A stretch of 64,000 nucleotides of DNA from Phytophthora hibernalis (GCA_012656075.1 JAAKBF010000053.1:434001-498000); one strand, 5' to 3'; counted from the first letter of the stretch, positions 23,978-35,174 are shown. Notes: generated from the letters alone by a model not told the origin. Numbers and translations: made by a program.

Positions 23978-25593
23978 ATGCGCGTCCTCTCCGGCGCTCT
24001 CCTGTTCGCTAACCTGGCGCTGGGCGACGCCCTCAAGTCACCCCTCGAGTACGAGCACGAGTTCTCGGCCTGGATGCAGAGCCACGGCTTGTCGTTCTCA
24101 GACGCGCTCGAGTTCGCGCGCCGCCTGGAGAACTACATCGCCAACGACATGTACATCCTGGAGCACAACGCCGAGAACGCCTGGACGGGCGTCACGCTGG
24201 GCCACAACGAGTTCTCCCACCTGTCGTTTGACGAGTTCAAGTTCAAGATGACAGGCTTCGTCATGCCGGACGGGTACCTGGAGCAGCGGCTGGCGTCCCG
24301 CGTCGACGGCCTCTGGAGCGATGTGGACGTGCCTGACGCCGTGGACTGGCAAGACAAGGGGGCGTCACGCCCATCAAGAACCAGGGCATGTGCGGCTCAT
24401 GCTGGGCCTTCTCCACCACGGGCGCAGTGGAAGGCGCGACGTTCGTGTCGAGCGGCAAACTGCCGAGCCTCTCGGAGCAGGAGCTCGTGGACTGCGACCA
24501 CAATGGCGACATGGGCTGCAACGGAGGCCTCATGGACCACGCCTTTGCGTGGATTGAGGACCATGGCGGACTCTGCGGTGAAGACGACTATGAATACAAG
24601 GGTAAGGCGGAGGTGTGCCGCAAGTGCGACAATAAGGTCAAGGTCACGGGCTTCCAGGACGTCAACCCGCAGGACGAGCACGCGCTCAAGGTGGCGGTGG
24701 CCCAGCAGCCCGTGTCGGTGGCCATTGAGGCCGACCAGAAGGCGTTCCAGTTCTACAAGGCGGGTGTTTTCAACTTGACGTGTGGCACGAGACTCGACCA
24801 CGGCGTGCTGGCAGTGGGATACGGCGCCGAGAACGGACAGAAGTTCTGGAAGGTCAAGAACTCGTGGGGACCCTCGTGGGGAGAGCACGGATACATCCGT
24901 CTCGCTCGTGAAGAGAACGGACCCGCTGGTCAGTGTGGTATTGCCTCGGTGCCTAGCTACCCGTTCGCGACGCTGATTTCGAAGGACGAGCAGACGGAGG
25001 AGAAGACTGAGGAGGTTGCGGAGGAGCCGAGATCAGTTCCTGCTGATGAGGCCGTGGACTCTTTCCCGGCCGAAGAAGCTCGTGACTTCCGCCCCAAGAA
25101 CCTGGCTGATCTCTTCTCTTCGGCAAAGATCTCGCAGTGTGGTGATGTTGGTAGCGCGGCCATTGACTTCGACCACCTGGAAGTGACCCCGGTGTCGCCT
25201 CAGCGTGGCCAGCCGGTCGTCTTCTTCGGCAACGGTAACTCGAAGAAGGACTTCGAATCGGCCAACTTCAAGCTGGGAGTAAAGTTGGCGGGCACCCAGG
25301 TGTTCGGACACACTGGCAAGCTGTGCGGCGACACACACGTTCCCCTTCCGCTTGGCCTTGGTCACATCGACGTGCACGGCTTCGCCTGCCCCATGAAGAA
25401 GGGCAAGTTCTCGGACATTAAGGTGGACGTAAACCTGCCGATCATTGCTCCGGCTGGCAACTACGAGATCCTGCTGACGAGCGACGACGACAGCAACAGC
25501 CCACTTTTCTGTGTGAACGTCGAGCTGGACCTAACGGGCGCCGACGAAGCCGCTAAGAAGACACACGTGTATGAGCCGCTGTCGTACATGTAA
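23978..25593 (+). CDS. Secreted papain-like cysteine protease fused to an ML lipid-binding domain
   Basis: A C1A cysteine protease with an extra lipid-recognition domain. A short signal peptide (MRVLSGALLFANLALGDA) is followed by an I29-type inhibitory propeptide (to about residue 115). The peptidase domain has Gln and catalytic Cys in NQGMCGSCWAFS, GCNGGLMDHAF, catalytic His in LDHGVLAVGYG and Asn in NSWGPSWGEHGY. After a Glu-rich linker (KDEQTEEKTEE) comes an ML (MD-2-related) domain of about 150 residues with its expected cysteines (SQCGD, KLCGD, FACPM, LFCVN). One G is lost in the G run at about 24358-24362, just before GVTPIKNQG. The papain-ML combination is, as far as I know, described in oomycetes. 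Likely secreted or vacuolar; the ML part may target it to lipid surfaces (inference). Confidence 0.9.
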
Positions 25594-26422
25594 AATTGCG
25601 CGTCCGCATGTGCGAATTGTATATCGGCGGTCCCGAAACGAATTCAAGAGCTTTATATTTTCTAGCCGATTACCGTGAGCTGGTGTCTCCACCCGAGTGG
25701 AACGGAGGATCTACATGTAGCTTGGTGCTTGTCTAACATAAAAATGATTCCTTGCTCGAGCACAGTCGTCGTCAACTTTAAAAATAATTGTCCGCCGTCG
25801 TCAAATTTCTAAGCTTAGTGGCTGCATCTTTTAGAGTCGAAGTACAAGCCTTTAGCAGCAAGTTGAGAAGTGTTGTGGCGCTGATGATCTTCGCTCATGT
25901 TTACTACGTATGGATAGTATCTTGCTCGAGGTAATTTGGAGCCGCAGCAAATTCGCATAAATGTCGGTAAAGTGGACTCCTCATAGAAGTTGTTCACCTG
26001 AGCCTGTCGAGGAGCTGCAACTTAGTTTTGGGAAAAATCTTCAGGCTTCAGCTTATTCATTTTTTCCCTCGATTTCTCAAATTGTCACCCTGTACTTTGC
26101 TAATTGCACGCAAGACTATTACGGAATTGTTTGCAAGACGATCTAAGCATTGTACGGGCCATTGCATTTTCGAAGGTTGAAATCCGAAATTATGCCGTAA
26201 TACTGAAAACGAGCATAATAATTATGCCTTCTGTAATCAAGGCTCGCCGTTTTCAGCGTAAGCATGCGAGTCTGGCCCGACGGGCTGGTGTATCCGCCCA
26301 CTGGGAGGCGTCCAGTGGTTACCCGCTCACTCAATGTAGGGGCACGGAAGCAATGGCGGCCTCGGTCGTTTTGTCACTTTTGATTTTCTGCTGGACTTGG
26401 AACAGTCTCCACCCACTCGACC
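25594..26422. other. Intergenic region, AT-richer, no gene seen
   Basis: Runs from the protease stop to the desaturase start. Only short open frames occur, none with recognisable sequence. It contains one CTACATGTAG palindrome (25711-25720). Confidence 0.6.
25712..25719. promoter_or_regulatory. TACATGTA palindrome
   Basis: Core of a 10-bp perfect palindrome, CTACATGTAG. It is about 700 bp upstream of the sterol desaturase gene and 120 bp after the protease stop. Confidence 0.3.
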
Positions 26423-27220
26423 ATGGACCTCATCTTGGAGTACGCCGACGAATACGTGCTGGATACATTGTACCCCGCTGAAATGCCTCGCGACTTCATC
26501 CCTCGCCAAGTCGCGTCCATTTCGGGACTTACGCTGGTAGGCGGATATCTCCTGTACCTCACGGGGGCCGGGTTCGCGTACGAGTTCCTGTTCGACAAGG
26601 AGTTGATGAACCATCCAAAGTTCTTGAAAAACCAAGTGCGTCGCGAAATCAGTGCTTCGTTGAAGTCGATCCCTGTGATGGTGTTGCTCACGCTCCCGTG
26701 GTTCCTCGCCGACGTGCGCGGATACTCCAAAACGTACTCGGAGTTCGGCAAACACGGCTACACGTTCGAGGCCTTGAGCGTGTTCTACTTCATCATGTTT
26801 ACCGATATGTTGATCTATTGGTTCCACCGCTGGCTGCACCACCCACTCGTCTACGCGACGCTGCACAAGCCGCACCACAGGTGGATTATCTGCTCGCCGT
26901 TTTCATCGCACGCATTCCACCCGGTGGACGGCTACATCCAGAGTTTGCCCTACCACGTTTACATCATGTTATTCCCCATCAACCGCGGCCTCTTCCTTGC
27001 GCTATTCGCAGCCGTCAACTTCTGGACTATCAGCATCCACGACGGGTTCTACTTCTCACACAACAAAATCGTGAACGGGGCGCTCCACCATTCTGTCCAC
27101 CATGAATTGTTCCGTTTTAATTTCTCTCAGTACATCACGCTATGGGACCGTCTTGGTGGGACCTACCTCGAGCCACCCAGCACGGGATACTCAGCCCCGA
27201 AAGCCAAGAAACTCGAATAA
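26423..27220 (+). CDS. ERG3: Sterol C5-desaturase (fatty acid hydroxylase superfamily)
   Basis: An ER membrane di-iron enzyme that introduces the C5-C6 double bond into delta-7 sterols. The 265 residues hold the three histidine boxes: HRWLHH, HKPHHR and HHSVHHELF, separated by hydrophobic spans (GLTLVGGYLLYLTGAG, SIPVMVLLTLPWFL, GLFLALFAAVNFW). Length and box spacing fit ERG3/SC5D. The frame is complete without introns. Phytophthora-type oomycetes are sterol auxotrophs, so the enzyme presumably acts on sterols taken from the host or medium (inference from general knowledge). Other members of the superfamily, such as C4-methyl oxidase, are less similar in the final His box. Confidence 0.85.
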   Translation: MDLILEYADEYVLDTLYPAEMPRDFIPRQVASISGLTLVGGYLLYLTGAGFAYEFLFDKELMNHPKFLKNQVRREISASLKSIPVMVLLTLPWFLADVRGYSKTYSEFGKHGYTFEALSVFYFIMFTDMLIYWFHRWLHHPLVYATLHKPHHRWIICSPFSSHAFHPVDGYIQSLPYHVYIMLFPINRGLFLALFAAVNFWTISIHDGFYFSHNKIVNGALHHSVHHELFRFNFSQYITLWDRLGGTYLEPPSTGYSAPKAKKLE

Positions 27221-27318
27221 GACTAGGCATTGTTTTACCATTAAATTCATCGAACCCGTCATATCCGATAGAGAATCAGCTTTTCGGTCTCAAATCGCAT
27301 TCATCAATTGAGAACACC

Positions 27319-28072
27319 ATGGACCTGTCCGTGCTCAACGCCGCTGCGTGTGCCCCCGGCGCCGATAGAGAGGACTCGTCTTTCCGTCAGAAACTTCAGC
27401 ATTGCTGCGGGTCGACGCGGTGGGCGGCCGAAATGCTCAAGAAATTCCCAGTGAAGGATTTGGAGGAACTCTTTCGATCAGCGGATGAGGTGGACGCCGT
27501 TTTGGAGCGAGAAGATTGGCTCGAGGCGTTTGCAGCACACCCGAAGGTTCGTTGTTTTTGTTTGTAGTTGATTAATACAAGGTGTGGGGTGGGGTGGGGT
27601 GTTTTGGTATTGACGTGGGGTTGTCTGGAATTTGGCAGATTGGGAGAGCGAAGAAGCCCATTAAGGAGTGGGAAGCCCAGGAGCAAAGGTTGTTTTATCT
27701 TTCCTGCCATTTGGGCTGAAGAGAAGTTGCTGAGGCTAACGGGTGGTGAGGTGTATGCTGTAGGCGACGAAGAACGCGGATGATGCTGTTTTGGACCGAC
27801 TTGAAGAGCTCAACGATGCGTACTTCAAGAAGTTTGGGTTCGTGTGCACAAGGAACATTACCGTTACATCCTGATTGTGTATGGTACTGCTAACGGGGTT
27901 GCTGTTGTTGCAGGTACATTTACATTGTGTGCGCGACGGGGAAGTCTGCCCCGAGATGCTGCGTATTCTCGAATTCCGTATGGACAACAGCCCCGAAGAC
28001 GAACTGTCTATTGCTGCAGCAGAGCAAAGCAAGATCACGAAACTTCGACTTGAAAAATTGCTGCAACAGTAA
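27319..28072 (+). CDS. URAD: OHCU decarboxylase (ureidoimidazoline decarboxylase)
   Basis: Converts 2-oxo-4-hydroxy-4-carboxy-5-ureidoimidazoline to S-allantoin, the last step of urate breakdown after uricase and HIU hydrolase. Recognised by CCGSTRWAAEML, DWLEAFAAHPK, then IGRAKKPIKEW and the C-terminal IVCATGKSAPEMLRIL. Introns: 27547-27638, 27689-27763 and 27844-27913, all GT-AG. The third joins KKFGF to VYIYIVCATGK in phase. Two single-base losses: an A run at the end of exon 2 (needed for phase) and a C run near 27952 (SAPEML). The first intron contains a G-tract run, GGGGTGGGGTGGGG. No peroxisomal targeting signal is visible at the C-terminus (ends LLQQ). Confidence 0.85.
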
Positions 28073-28674
28073 GCAAATATCAAGTATGATGCTGTCGATT
28101 ACCTCCGTTGTGGTGGCTGTCCGTCGACTAGTTGCTTTTGTCATACTAACTGATTCGTGTTGCTTAATATTTCTACCGGTACTTGTTAGACTTCAGAGTG
28201 TCCAGGCCAGGTTGTAGAAGGCGAGTCGATGTCAAGATGGCGAACCTGAGAGAAGCAGAAGAACATTTGTAAGTGGGACACTGCAAATTTCGTTGGTCTA
28301 TCTCGGTAAGTGGATGCAGGCTTCAAGTTCCTACTAAAATTGGCAAGGCTGCTTGTTTGTCATGGTCATGTAGCAGGCACCGACTTAGATTTTAAGTTCG
28401 TGTGGTTGTGATCATCAAAACCAAGTTCATGGTCCGTGGAGAAGTTGATCTTACCAAACTCAACCGATGCCAGGAACAAACGCAATAAAGTTTGTCAAAA
28501 AAACTCAACAGCGAGAAGAAGAAGAAAAAAATGTAATACCCTCACATCCAAACCGTGAACTACTTCAAAAGTGCAAGCACTATATTTTCGCCTGGCAACA
28601 AGGTTTTGAGTTTACATGGTGCAATCTTTCCAGTACGCGTCGAGTATTGCCAAAATTCAAATCATCTCATCGTT
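28073..28674. other. Intergenic region, no gene seen
   Basis: Between the decarboxylase and the pyrophosphorylase. A short ATG frame (MANLREAEEHL) at 28240 runs into a GTAAGT donor-like site, but nothing downstream supports an exon. Confidence 0.5.
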
Positions 28675-31600
28675 ATGCCGTGCGTCCCGCAGGAGCTGGC
28701 CCGCACGCTCCACGCGGCCGGCCAAGACCACGTCCTCAAGGCACGAAGCCCGTCCATCCGTCCTCCAGTTCATTGTCTAATTTTCATCCTAATGCGCAGT
28801 TCGATGACGCCGACAAACTCTCGACTTCCGAGGCGCAAGAGCTCGTGAACGAGGTAAAAACATTTTATTGCTTAAATCCATGCAAAAATCTGGATAATCG
28901 CTAATGTATTGTTGTTTTTACTATGTTGCAGCTTGAAGCGCTCGATCTGGAGCTGCTGCAGTCCATTTTCCAAACTTCGACCCAAGCAGAAACCGTGGAA
29001 ACCGGAACCATTGAGCCTCTAGAGAGTTACGACCTGCTGGAGCAATGCTCGCCTGAAGACAAGCAGCGTTGGGTCCATCGTGGTCTTGAAGCTGTTAGGC
29101 AGAGTCAAGTGTGTGCCTTGGTGCTCAGTGGGGACAGGGTACCCGTTTGGGCTTTGCAGGTCCCAAAGGCATGTACGACATTGGTCTCCCGTCGGAGAAG
29201 AGTCTGTTCCAGTTGTTTGCCGAGAGGCTCTTGGCACTGGAAAGTCTCGCAGCGGACAAGTTCCCTAGTCGCCCACGAGAAGAGATTCAGATCCCGTTCT
29301 ACGTCATGACGAGCAAGATGAACCACGAGACGACCGTGGAGTTTTTCAGAGAGCACGATTTTTCGGACTGAAGGAGTCGCAAATGTTCTTCTTTCCTCAA
29401 GGCACGCTGCCATGCTTCACTACGGATGGAAAGCTCATTTTGGAGAGTGGCCACAAATTGGCGACGGCGTCGGATGGCAATGGCGGGGTTTACAAGGCAA
29501 TGGAGACGAGTGGAGCACTCGCCCAACTGCAGGCGCGCGGCGTCAAGTACTTGCATGTGTTCTCTGTGGACAACGCGCTTTGCAAAGCAGCTGATCCGAC
29601 GTTTATTGGATACTGCATCGACAAGCAAGCGGATTGTGGCAATAAAGTCGTTTGGAAGGCGAACCCCGATGACTGCGTTGGTGTTGTGGCTAAAAGGAAC
29701 GATCGATTTTGCGTCATAGAGTACTCGGAGATTGACCGTGAGATGGCTGAGCGTGTGGACCCTCGTACGGGCAAGTTGGTTTTCGGAGCTGCCAACATTT
29801 GTAACCACTTCTACACGATGTACGTGGATCCTGTCGCCGCGATGCATTGTAGTTATTATCGCAGCCTAACGCCATGCTTGTTGTTTTTCTGATGTAGCGA
29901 TTTCTTGGTAAATGTGGTGCTCCCGAACTCGAGTCTTGCGTATCACGTAGCGCACAAGAAAATACCCATGGCGGACGACACGGGCGCCACATACACGCCT
30001 ATCAGTAACTCGGGCATCAAACTGGAGTCTTTCATCTTTGATGTGTTCCCGCTATCGTCGCGGATGGCAGTGCTCTCTGTTCCTCGCGAGACCGAGTTTG
30101 CGCCGGTGAAAAATCCTTCTGGAAACCCAACCGATTCACCTGACAGTGCGCGTCGCATGCTGCGCGGCGAAGGAAAGGCTTGGCTCCTTGCCGCAGCTAC
30201 CTCAATTTCGAAGGGTGCTGACGAGGTCGACAGCTTTGTGCATGAGAAACTGAACAAAGCTCAGTGCATCGAGATTTCGCCGCTGGTGTCATACAACGGC
30301 GAAGGGCTGGAGGCGCAAGTCAAATCATTGATGGATGGACTTCCGCGCGATATAATTCGACTTGAGAGTGCCAAGCTCATGGCCAATGCTAACTCCATTC
30401 CTGCGTCCATCCGACGCACATTTGATGATGCGGGTCAGAGTCATGTCTTCCGTTTCATCGATGCTGGCAAGGTCACAGCTCAGGGGCGTGCGAGCTGGTT
30501 GAAAGTCTTCGACAGTATGATCTATCGCAGATTGCTGGTCTGTTTGACCGGTCGACTAAGGCTGACAACTTGGTATCAGCAACTGTCAATGAGGTAACAC
30601 CGCTGGAGGATGGAGTGGTGCACCAATTGAGTGAGACTGACCCAGCGTTGAAGGCGAAGTGGCTCGATCTGGGCCTTGACGCTGTGTCAAAAGGCATGGT
30701 AGGAGCTCTGGTGCTAAGTGGTGGTCAAGGTACGCGTTTGGGCTTTGCTGGTCCCAAGGGCATGTACAATATTGGTTTACCCTCCGGCAAGTCTCTCTTC
30801 GAAATTTTTGTGCTGCGGGTTCTGAAGGTACAGGAGCTAGCTCAGACCCGCTTTAAGCTGGCCGATACACCGAAGATCCCGTTGCTTGTTATGACAAGCG
30901 AAATGAATCACGAAACCACGGTGTCGTTCTTCCGGGAAAACGGGTTCTTCGGGCTCTCAAGGGATCAGATTCACTTCTTCTGCCAAGGAACGCTGCCTTG
31001 TTTTACTGAGAGCGGCAAGTTCATTCTCGAGACGCCAAGTCAACTTGCGCGTGCCTCGGACGGCAACGGAGGCATTTACCCGGCTCTGAAGCGGAGCGGG
31101 CTGCTTGAACTTTTGAGTACACGCAACGTGCAGTATTTGCACGTGTTTTCAGTCGACAACGTACTCTGCAAAGTGGCCGATCCCGTGTTCATCGGCTATT
31201 GTGTAGACCAAGATGCCGACTGCGCGAACAAGGTGGTTTGGAAGACTCGTCCTGATGAGAGTGTGGGCGTGGTGGCGAAGCGCAACGGAGCATACTGCGT
31301 GGTGGAGTATTCGGAGCTTGATCGAGCCGCGTCCGAGCAATTGGATCCTTCCATCGGCAAGCTTAGCTTTGGAGCAGCCAATATTTGCAACCACTTCTTC
31401 CGCCTGGACTTCCTTCAGCGCTGCTGTAACCAGAGCGAGGCCGAGTATCACGTGGCCAAGAAGAAAATCCCGTACGTGAATGACGAGGGCACGGCTACGA
31501 TCACGCCAACGACTAACACGGGTATCAAGCTGGAGACTTTCATCTTTGACGTGTTCCCGCTTTCGAAAAGCATGAAGGTGCTGGGCGTGGCACGAGAAGA

Positions 31601-31841
31601 TGAGTTTGCTCCGGTGAAGAACGCACCTGGGGCTGCCTCGGACTCTCCTGATACAGCGCGTCAATTCATTTCGGAGCAGTGCAAGCGCTGGTTGCTGGAA
31701 GCTGGCGCAACCTTCGCAGACAGCGCACCTGGTGCAAATTGCGAAGTTCTGCCATCGCTGTCGTACAACGGCGAAGGTCTTGAAGAGGTGGCGCGCTCGA
31801 AGTCACCGATTCAATTCCCCGTTGTGCTCGAATGCGATTGA
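28675..31841 (+). CDS. Double-module UDP-N-acetylglucosamine pyrophosphorylase
   Basis: Makes UDP-GlcNAc from GlcNAc-1-P and UTP, the precursor for N-glycans, GPI anchors and chitin-like polymers. Two complete modules lie in one reading unit. Module 1 (to about 30340) has LSGGQGTRLGFAGPKGMYDIGLP, MTSKMNHETT, FFPQGTLPCF, SDGNGG, GAANICNHF and LVSYNGEGLE. Module 2 (from about 30410) repeats each: LSGGQGTRLG, MTSEMNHETT, FFCQGTLPCF, SDGNGGIY, GAANICNHFF and LSYNGEGLE. Introns: 28741-28799 (GC-AG), 28854-28931 and 29820-29897, all in module 1. Lost bases: a G near 29133, a T near 29362 and an A near 30501. Before that last site one open frame already runs from module 1 into the N-terminal helix of module 2 (TFDDAGQSHVFRF), so the fusion does not depend on the repair. 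Total length is about 970 residues. Confidence 0.88.
28741..28799 (+). other. GC-AG intron in the pyrophosphorylase gene
   Basis: A 59-bp intron with donor AAG|GCACGA and acceptor GCGCAG|TTC. Removal joins HVLK to FDDADKLS in phase 0, as the family requires. No GT donor is available at the right place. Confidence 0.6.
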
Positions 31842-32328
31842 AAACGCTGCTGCGTGCGAAGCTCGATGTGCTAATGAGAAAATGAATTGGATTCTCTTTA
31901 CTGCTGCGAGGGGTGCATCAAGCTCTAACACTACGATGCCTCCCCACCCTACGCCTGCTTATCTTCTTGTAGTTTTCTTCTTCACCTTCACGCCATCATG
32001 CACCGCTCCCGCCGTCGTCCGCTGTCCCCGCCGTCCTCACACGAGCCACCACATGTCTGTCCAGCAGCGCACAACGAAGACGCCGTCTCCAGCCGAGTCG
32101 AAAGCCAAGCCGCCAGCCAGTCGAACAATGAAGAAAAATCAAAATCAAATATGCAATTGGTCTCGGGCACCAACAAACAAGAACAGGGGGGCACACAAGG
32201 CACACGGTAAGAGAACACCATCGTAGGAGCAACCAGACCCACGCACGCCAGCTAGTCCAATCAGCCAAGTTGCTCCGCGGCGGGTGTTCATCTCTCGTCC
32301 GTGTCTGCCGCTTGTCCGCCGAGCCGGT
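31842..32328. other. Convergent 3' region, no gene seen
   Basis: Lies between the ends of the pyrophosphorylase (+) and the SR protein (-). Several overlapping short frames exist on both strands but have biased, unlikely compositions. Probably 3' UTRs. Confidence 0.5.
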
Positions 32329-33255
32329 CTACTCGTCCTTGGTCGCGTCCTCCTTCTCCGGCTCAGCCGCCGCGTCCGTCGGCTCCGCCTCCCTCTCCTT
32401 GACAACTTCCTCCTCCTTGACCGCTTCCACCTCCTTCGCCGCTTCCTGCTCCTCCTTAGAGGCCTTGTCCTTGACCTCCTTCTCACTAGCACTAGCAGTC
32501 TCAGTAGCAGCGTCCGCGGCTTCCTGCGGCTTACCGTCCTCCTTCTGGTCGTCGTCCTTCTCTGTCTCCGGCTCCCTGTCCGCCGAGTGGCTGCGCTTCC
32601 GCTTCTTCTCTCCGTCGGCCTCGCTCTTGCTGCGACTGCGGCTGCGCTTCTTGGACGCGCGGCTGCGGCTGTTGCTGCGCGACTTGCTCCTGCTGTTGCT
32701 GCGGCTGTTGCTGCGCCCACGGTTGGCCGCGCGCACCCGCACGATCGAGTTCTCGCTGCGGCCGCGGAACTCCGAGTCGTCCAGCTTCTCCACGGCGTAC
32801 TTCATGTCGCGCTTGTTGCTGTACTCGACGACGCCGCCGCCGTGGTTGTCCACCTCGGTGAACACCACGTCCCCGGCCTTGCGCATAAAGTCCTTCAGGT
32901 CCTGCCATGACACGCGCGGCGGCAGGTTCGACACCTCCACAGTGAAGTCGCCCGGCCCGCGGATGTTGCGCGGGTAGCGAGCCGACGACCCGCGGGTCGG
33001 CGCAGGCTCTCTGCGTCCACCGTTCGCGGCCTCCACGCGCAGGCGTCCGCCGTCGTACTCGTAGCCATCACGGCCGCGGATGGCGTCCTCGGCGTCGCGC
33101 GCGTCCTCGAAGTCCACGAAGGCGAAGGCCGGCGGGCGCGACGGGAACTTGACGTCGATGTCGCGGATGCGCCCGTACTTGTAGAAGATGTCCTCCACCT
33201 CGCGCGTGCGGATGTCCATGGGCAGGTTGCCGACGTACACGCGTGTACCCGACAT
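32329..33255 (-). CDS. SR splicing factor, SRSF1-like
   Basis: A serine/arginine-rich pre-mRNA splicing factor. RRM1 (residues about 4-75) has RNP2 RVYVGNLP and RNP1-like PPAFAFVDF. RRM2 (about 104-175) is a pseudo-RRM with the diagnostic SWQDLKDFM heptapeptide, as in SRSF1. An RS domain (about 178-220) is built from NSRSNSRSKSRS-like repeats, and the protein ends in a long Glu/Lys/Ala-rich acidic tail of about 80 residues, which human SRSF1 lacks. The start is the Met at 33255 (MSGTRVYVGN); upstream in-frame codons to 33405 do not look like coding sequence. The frame is intact and without introns. Confidence 0.88.
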   Translation of the reverse strand: MSGTRVYVGNLPMDIRTREVEDIFYKYGRIRDIDVKFPSRPPAFAFVDFEDARDAEDAIRGRDGYEYDGGRLRVEAANGGRREPAPTRGSSARYPRNIRGPGDFTVEVSNLPPRVSWQDLKDFMRKAGDVVFTEVDNHGGGVVEYSNKRDMKYAVEKLDDSEFRGRSENSIVRVRAANRGRSNSRSNSRSKSRSNSRSRASKKRSRSRSKSEADGEKKRKRSHSADREPETEKDDDQKEDGKPQEAADAATETASASEKEVKDKASKEEQEAAKEVEAVKEEEVVKEREAEPTDAAAEPEKEDATKDE

Positions 33256-33478
33256 GCTTAGATGGAAACTAAAAGGAAGGGAACTTGTGCTTGACTTGGA
33301 GAATGTAGAACTGTCGAGAAGAGAGACGCGCCAGTCAACGAAAGGGGTACGTTTGCGGATTAAGTACGAAAGTAAAATCACTGGGGTACACTTTAATTGT
33401 CGCACTTAACTGAAACCATGTTGAAGTGGAAAAGGTATCTGAGACTTGTCCTCGTCCTCGGATGCTATGGCGGTTTAT

Positions 33479-35174
33479 CTAGCAGCCAGTGCCACCAGCG
33501 ATAAGTAGACACGACGTGCTGTCGAATATGGCGAGCGTGTTCACTGTCACGGACCACACGAGCGAGAAGGCCAGGTACACGATGGTTAGGCCGCCCAGAA
33601 TGCGGCTGGATCCACCAGTGCGCGCGAGCTCCTGCGTGGCCTGCTTCTGTTTGGGCAGCAGGAAGAGGAAGACCCACGAGAAGATGGTCATGGAGTACGA
33701 GATGATGATCGTGTACGTGATGTCGCGGCGGACCGAGTAGTCGTCGGTCTGCACGCGGGCGTTCGTGATGTTAAACGGACCGTCGATGAGCAGCGTCAGC
33801 GTTGTCGCGAAGGGCGACGCCAAGTTACCGACAGTCGTCACGAGACCGTACACTGCGCCCTCGTTGCCGACGCCTGCAATTTCGACCGTCACGAACAGTT
33901 CAATGATCCAAGCAACGCCGCTCGGGATCTGCACTGCGATCGGAGGGCCGAGCCAGAACCACTGGCTGCGGAACACGTCCCAGACCGTGATGAGCGCCAC
34001 GGTGCAGTCGATGATGATGACGACAATGCCAGTGGTGACGATCATCCAGCGCCAGTCCCAGTGGAGACCGTACTTGGACGTCATTATGATGCCGATCATG
34101 AAACACAAATGACCAAGCACGTCGTTGAGTGTGCTGTTGATGGGCGTCACATCCACCATGTAGGATTGAACAGGGGAGCTGGATGTGTACGAGATACTGG
34201 AGAAGATGCCAGCGAAGAAATGGTACGCGATGACTTGGTACACAACGCGCTTGCAGAGCAGGTCCCAGAACTCCTGGATGTAATTGCGGAAATTAGCGCG
34301 CTGGGTCTTCTTCTCCTCGATGAAGAACCACGTGAGAGGGAGGACTGGAACTGTCAGCACCGTCATGATGATCATGAGTTGCGGAAAGCTCAGCGAGAAG
34401 TCGAAGTCGCCACCGTACTCTTCACCATTGAAGCAGAACCCGACAAGCAGCTCGCCGAGGATCACGAGAACGTACCGCACCGTGTAAATGGCCGACTGGG
34501 TCTTGCCACGCTTGGCGATCGGCTCCTGCTGCGCCAGTTCGCACACGATACTGTCGGAGCAGACATCGGAGAAGACGTAGCCAACCGCGGCGCAGAACAT
34601 GATGATCACGTACTTAGCACCTTCACTTGGAGCGTCGTAGTTGATGCGTGCTTCAATCTCCGGAGTATAGTCGGCAGTGTCAATATCACGATCGGATGCA
34701 ACGGTGTAATACGGCTGTCCGATCGGCATGATGGCCATCACTAGCAGCATTAAGATGCAGACAACCCATCCGATCAACATGTACGGCCGACGACGGTAGC
34801 CGTAGATCGGGAAGCAATCCGAGATGATGCCGAAGAAGACTTTGAAACTCCAGGGAAGCACGACGAGCTCCTTGGCGGCAGCCACTTGAGCACCACTGCA
34901 GTTGAGGTACTCTTGCATGAATGGGTAAATGGTCTCGGGAGCATTCCGTAGACGATACCAACAGCGGCATATTGGAACAGCAGACCGACGTATTTTTGCT
35001 GGTCAACACGGGCATGCCACCCGGGCGCAAAGCGCCGCCTTCGAGCTCTTCTGGGTTGCCATCGGGAGTCTTAGCACTCGCATAGCCTATTTGGTCTGGG
35101 TCCTTGATGATACTGGCGCTCACGGCCGATAGGCGTTCCAGGTCGTACACGTTCTTGTTCAGCATCGAAGACAT
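33479..35174 (-). CDS. BT1-type folate/biopterin transporter, copy A
   Basis: A plasma-membrane transporter of the folate-biopterin transporter (BT1) family, an MFS-related group expanded in oomycetes. A soluble N-terminus of about 80 residues (start MSSMLNKN) is followed by about 12 spans. Family signatures: LPWSFKVFFGIISDCFPIYGYRRRPYM, then SDVCSDSIVCELAQ and PWLGPPIAVQIP-type loops. Two lost bases: an A run at 34993-34997 (plus-strand Ts) and a C run at 34937-34939, both near the N-terminus. Restoring them gives about 565 residues. The substrate is not deducible from sequence; folates, pterins or S-adenosylmethionine are known for the family. It forms a tandem pair with copy B on the same strand, 500 bp apart. 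Confidence 0.85.

Noticed and set aside
32145..32720. Arg-rich open frame on the minus strand (191 codons)
   Set aside because: It is a shadow of the SR protein gene in another frame.
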